In this document: positions 7,328 to 7,421 of the stretch, in pieces
How the letters are laid out: every line of letters starts with the position of its first letter
Numbering within the stretch: the stretch's first letter is position 1
Assembly: GCA_002335115.1 (NCBI GenBank)
Contig: DDCR01000152.1
Location: forward strand, 521-7,941
Source of the DNA: Oceanospirillaceae bacterium UBA2001
GTDB taxonomy: Bacteria > Pseudomonadota > Gammaproteobacteria > Pseudomonadales > Balneatricaceae
Length of the DNA: 7,421 nt
Reading direction: 5' to 3'
Notes under the pieces: model-generated
What the model saw: the letters and a program-made list of their open reading frames with translations, nothing else
Told to the model about the DNA's origin: nothing
The model's database searches: none
Made by a program: the position numbers and the translations under genes

Positions 7328-7421
7328 CCCATAATGGTGTTTAGTTAAAGGCCTTGTGGTGGGTGAGACTCATCACTCAAACCCGCGACCTAGCCCCGCA
7401 ACCTAACCCGCTATTTAAGCC
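7328..7421. other. Non-coding stretch after hutD, no clear terminator
   Basis: All frames on both strands are broken by stops or lack a credible start. No GC-rich hairpin followed by a T-run is visible: GGTGA/TCATC-type pairing near 7357-7371 gives only about five base pairs and no U-tract, and the palindrome AAGGCCTT (7348-7355) has no loop. The operon may end at a factor-dependent terminator or continue beyond the window. Confidence 0.55.
7381..7411. repeat. Short degenerate tandem repeat, period 12-13
   Basis: Two adjacent 13-base units (7381-7393 and 7394-7406) agree at 10 of 13 positions, with common core CCCGC-N-ACCTA. A third copy of CCCGC follows at 7407-7411. The array sits beyond hutD and continues to near the window edge, so its full extent cannot be judged. 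Confidence 0.45.

Noticed and set aside
7348..7371. Possible terminator after hutD
   Set aside because: AAGGCCTT has no loop, the neighbouring GGTGA/TCATC pairing is only about five pairs, and no T-run follows.

Overview
This window is a nearly complete histidine-utilization (hut) locus of the five-step, HutF-type pathway. The gene set, the very close match of HutU and HutH to what I recall of the Pseudomonas enzymes, the HutC/HutD pair and the roughly balanced base composition point to a gammaproteobacterium, probably an environmental one. I cannot name the genus. Comparisons with Pseudomonas proteins and residue numbers are from memory, not from an alignment. Layout: positions 1-1322 (minus strand) hold hutF, whose last few codons run off the left edge. 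Positions 1323-1433 are a short divergent control region with a sigma70-like promoter in each direction and HutC-operator-like sequences. On the plus strand follow hutC (1434-2192, repressor), a 77-base gap with a second promoter and a second near-identical operator, then hutU (2270-3961), hutH (3979-5514), hutI (5547-6755) and hutD (6752-7327). The gaps between hutU, hutH and hutI are 17 and 32 bases, and hutI and hutD overlap by 4 bases, so hutUHID reads as one transcription unit. The last 94 bases hold no gene, no clear terminator, and a short degenerate tandem repeat. How the genes work together: HutH converts histidine to urocanate and ammonia. HutU converts urocanate to imidazolonepropionate. 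HutI opens the ring to N-formimino-L-glutamate. HutF deiminates this to N-formyl-L-glutamate. The last step, HutG (N-formylglutamate amidohydrolase), and any histidine or urocanate transporter are not in the window and would be expected nearby or elsewhere. HutC, a GntR/UTRA repressor that in its family responds to urocanate, probably controls hutF, itself and hutUHID through sites with the core CTTGTATA(G/T)ACAT. HutD is thought to limit excessive hut induction. I found no undescribed system. The most informative details are regulatory: the apparent first codons of both hutC and hutU (TTG within TTGTATA) lie inside operator or promoter DNA, so the true starts are downstream (GTG 1434; ATG 2270 or 2264).
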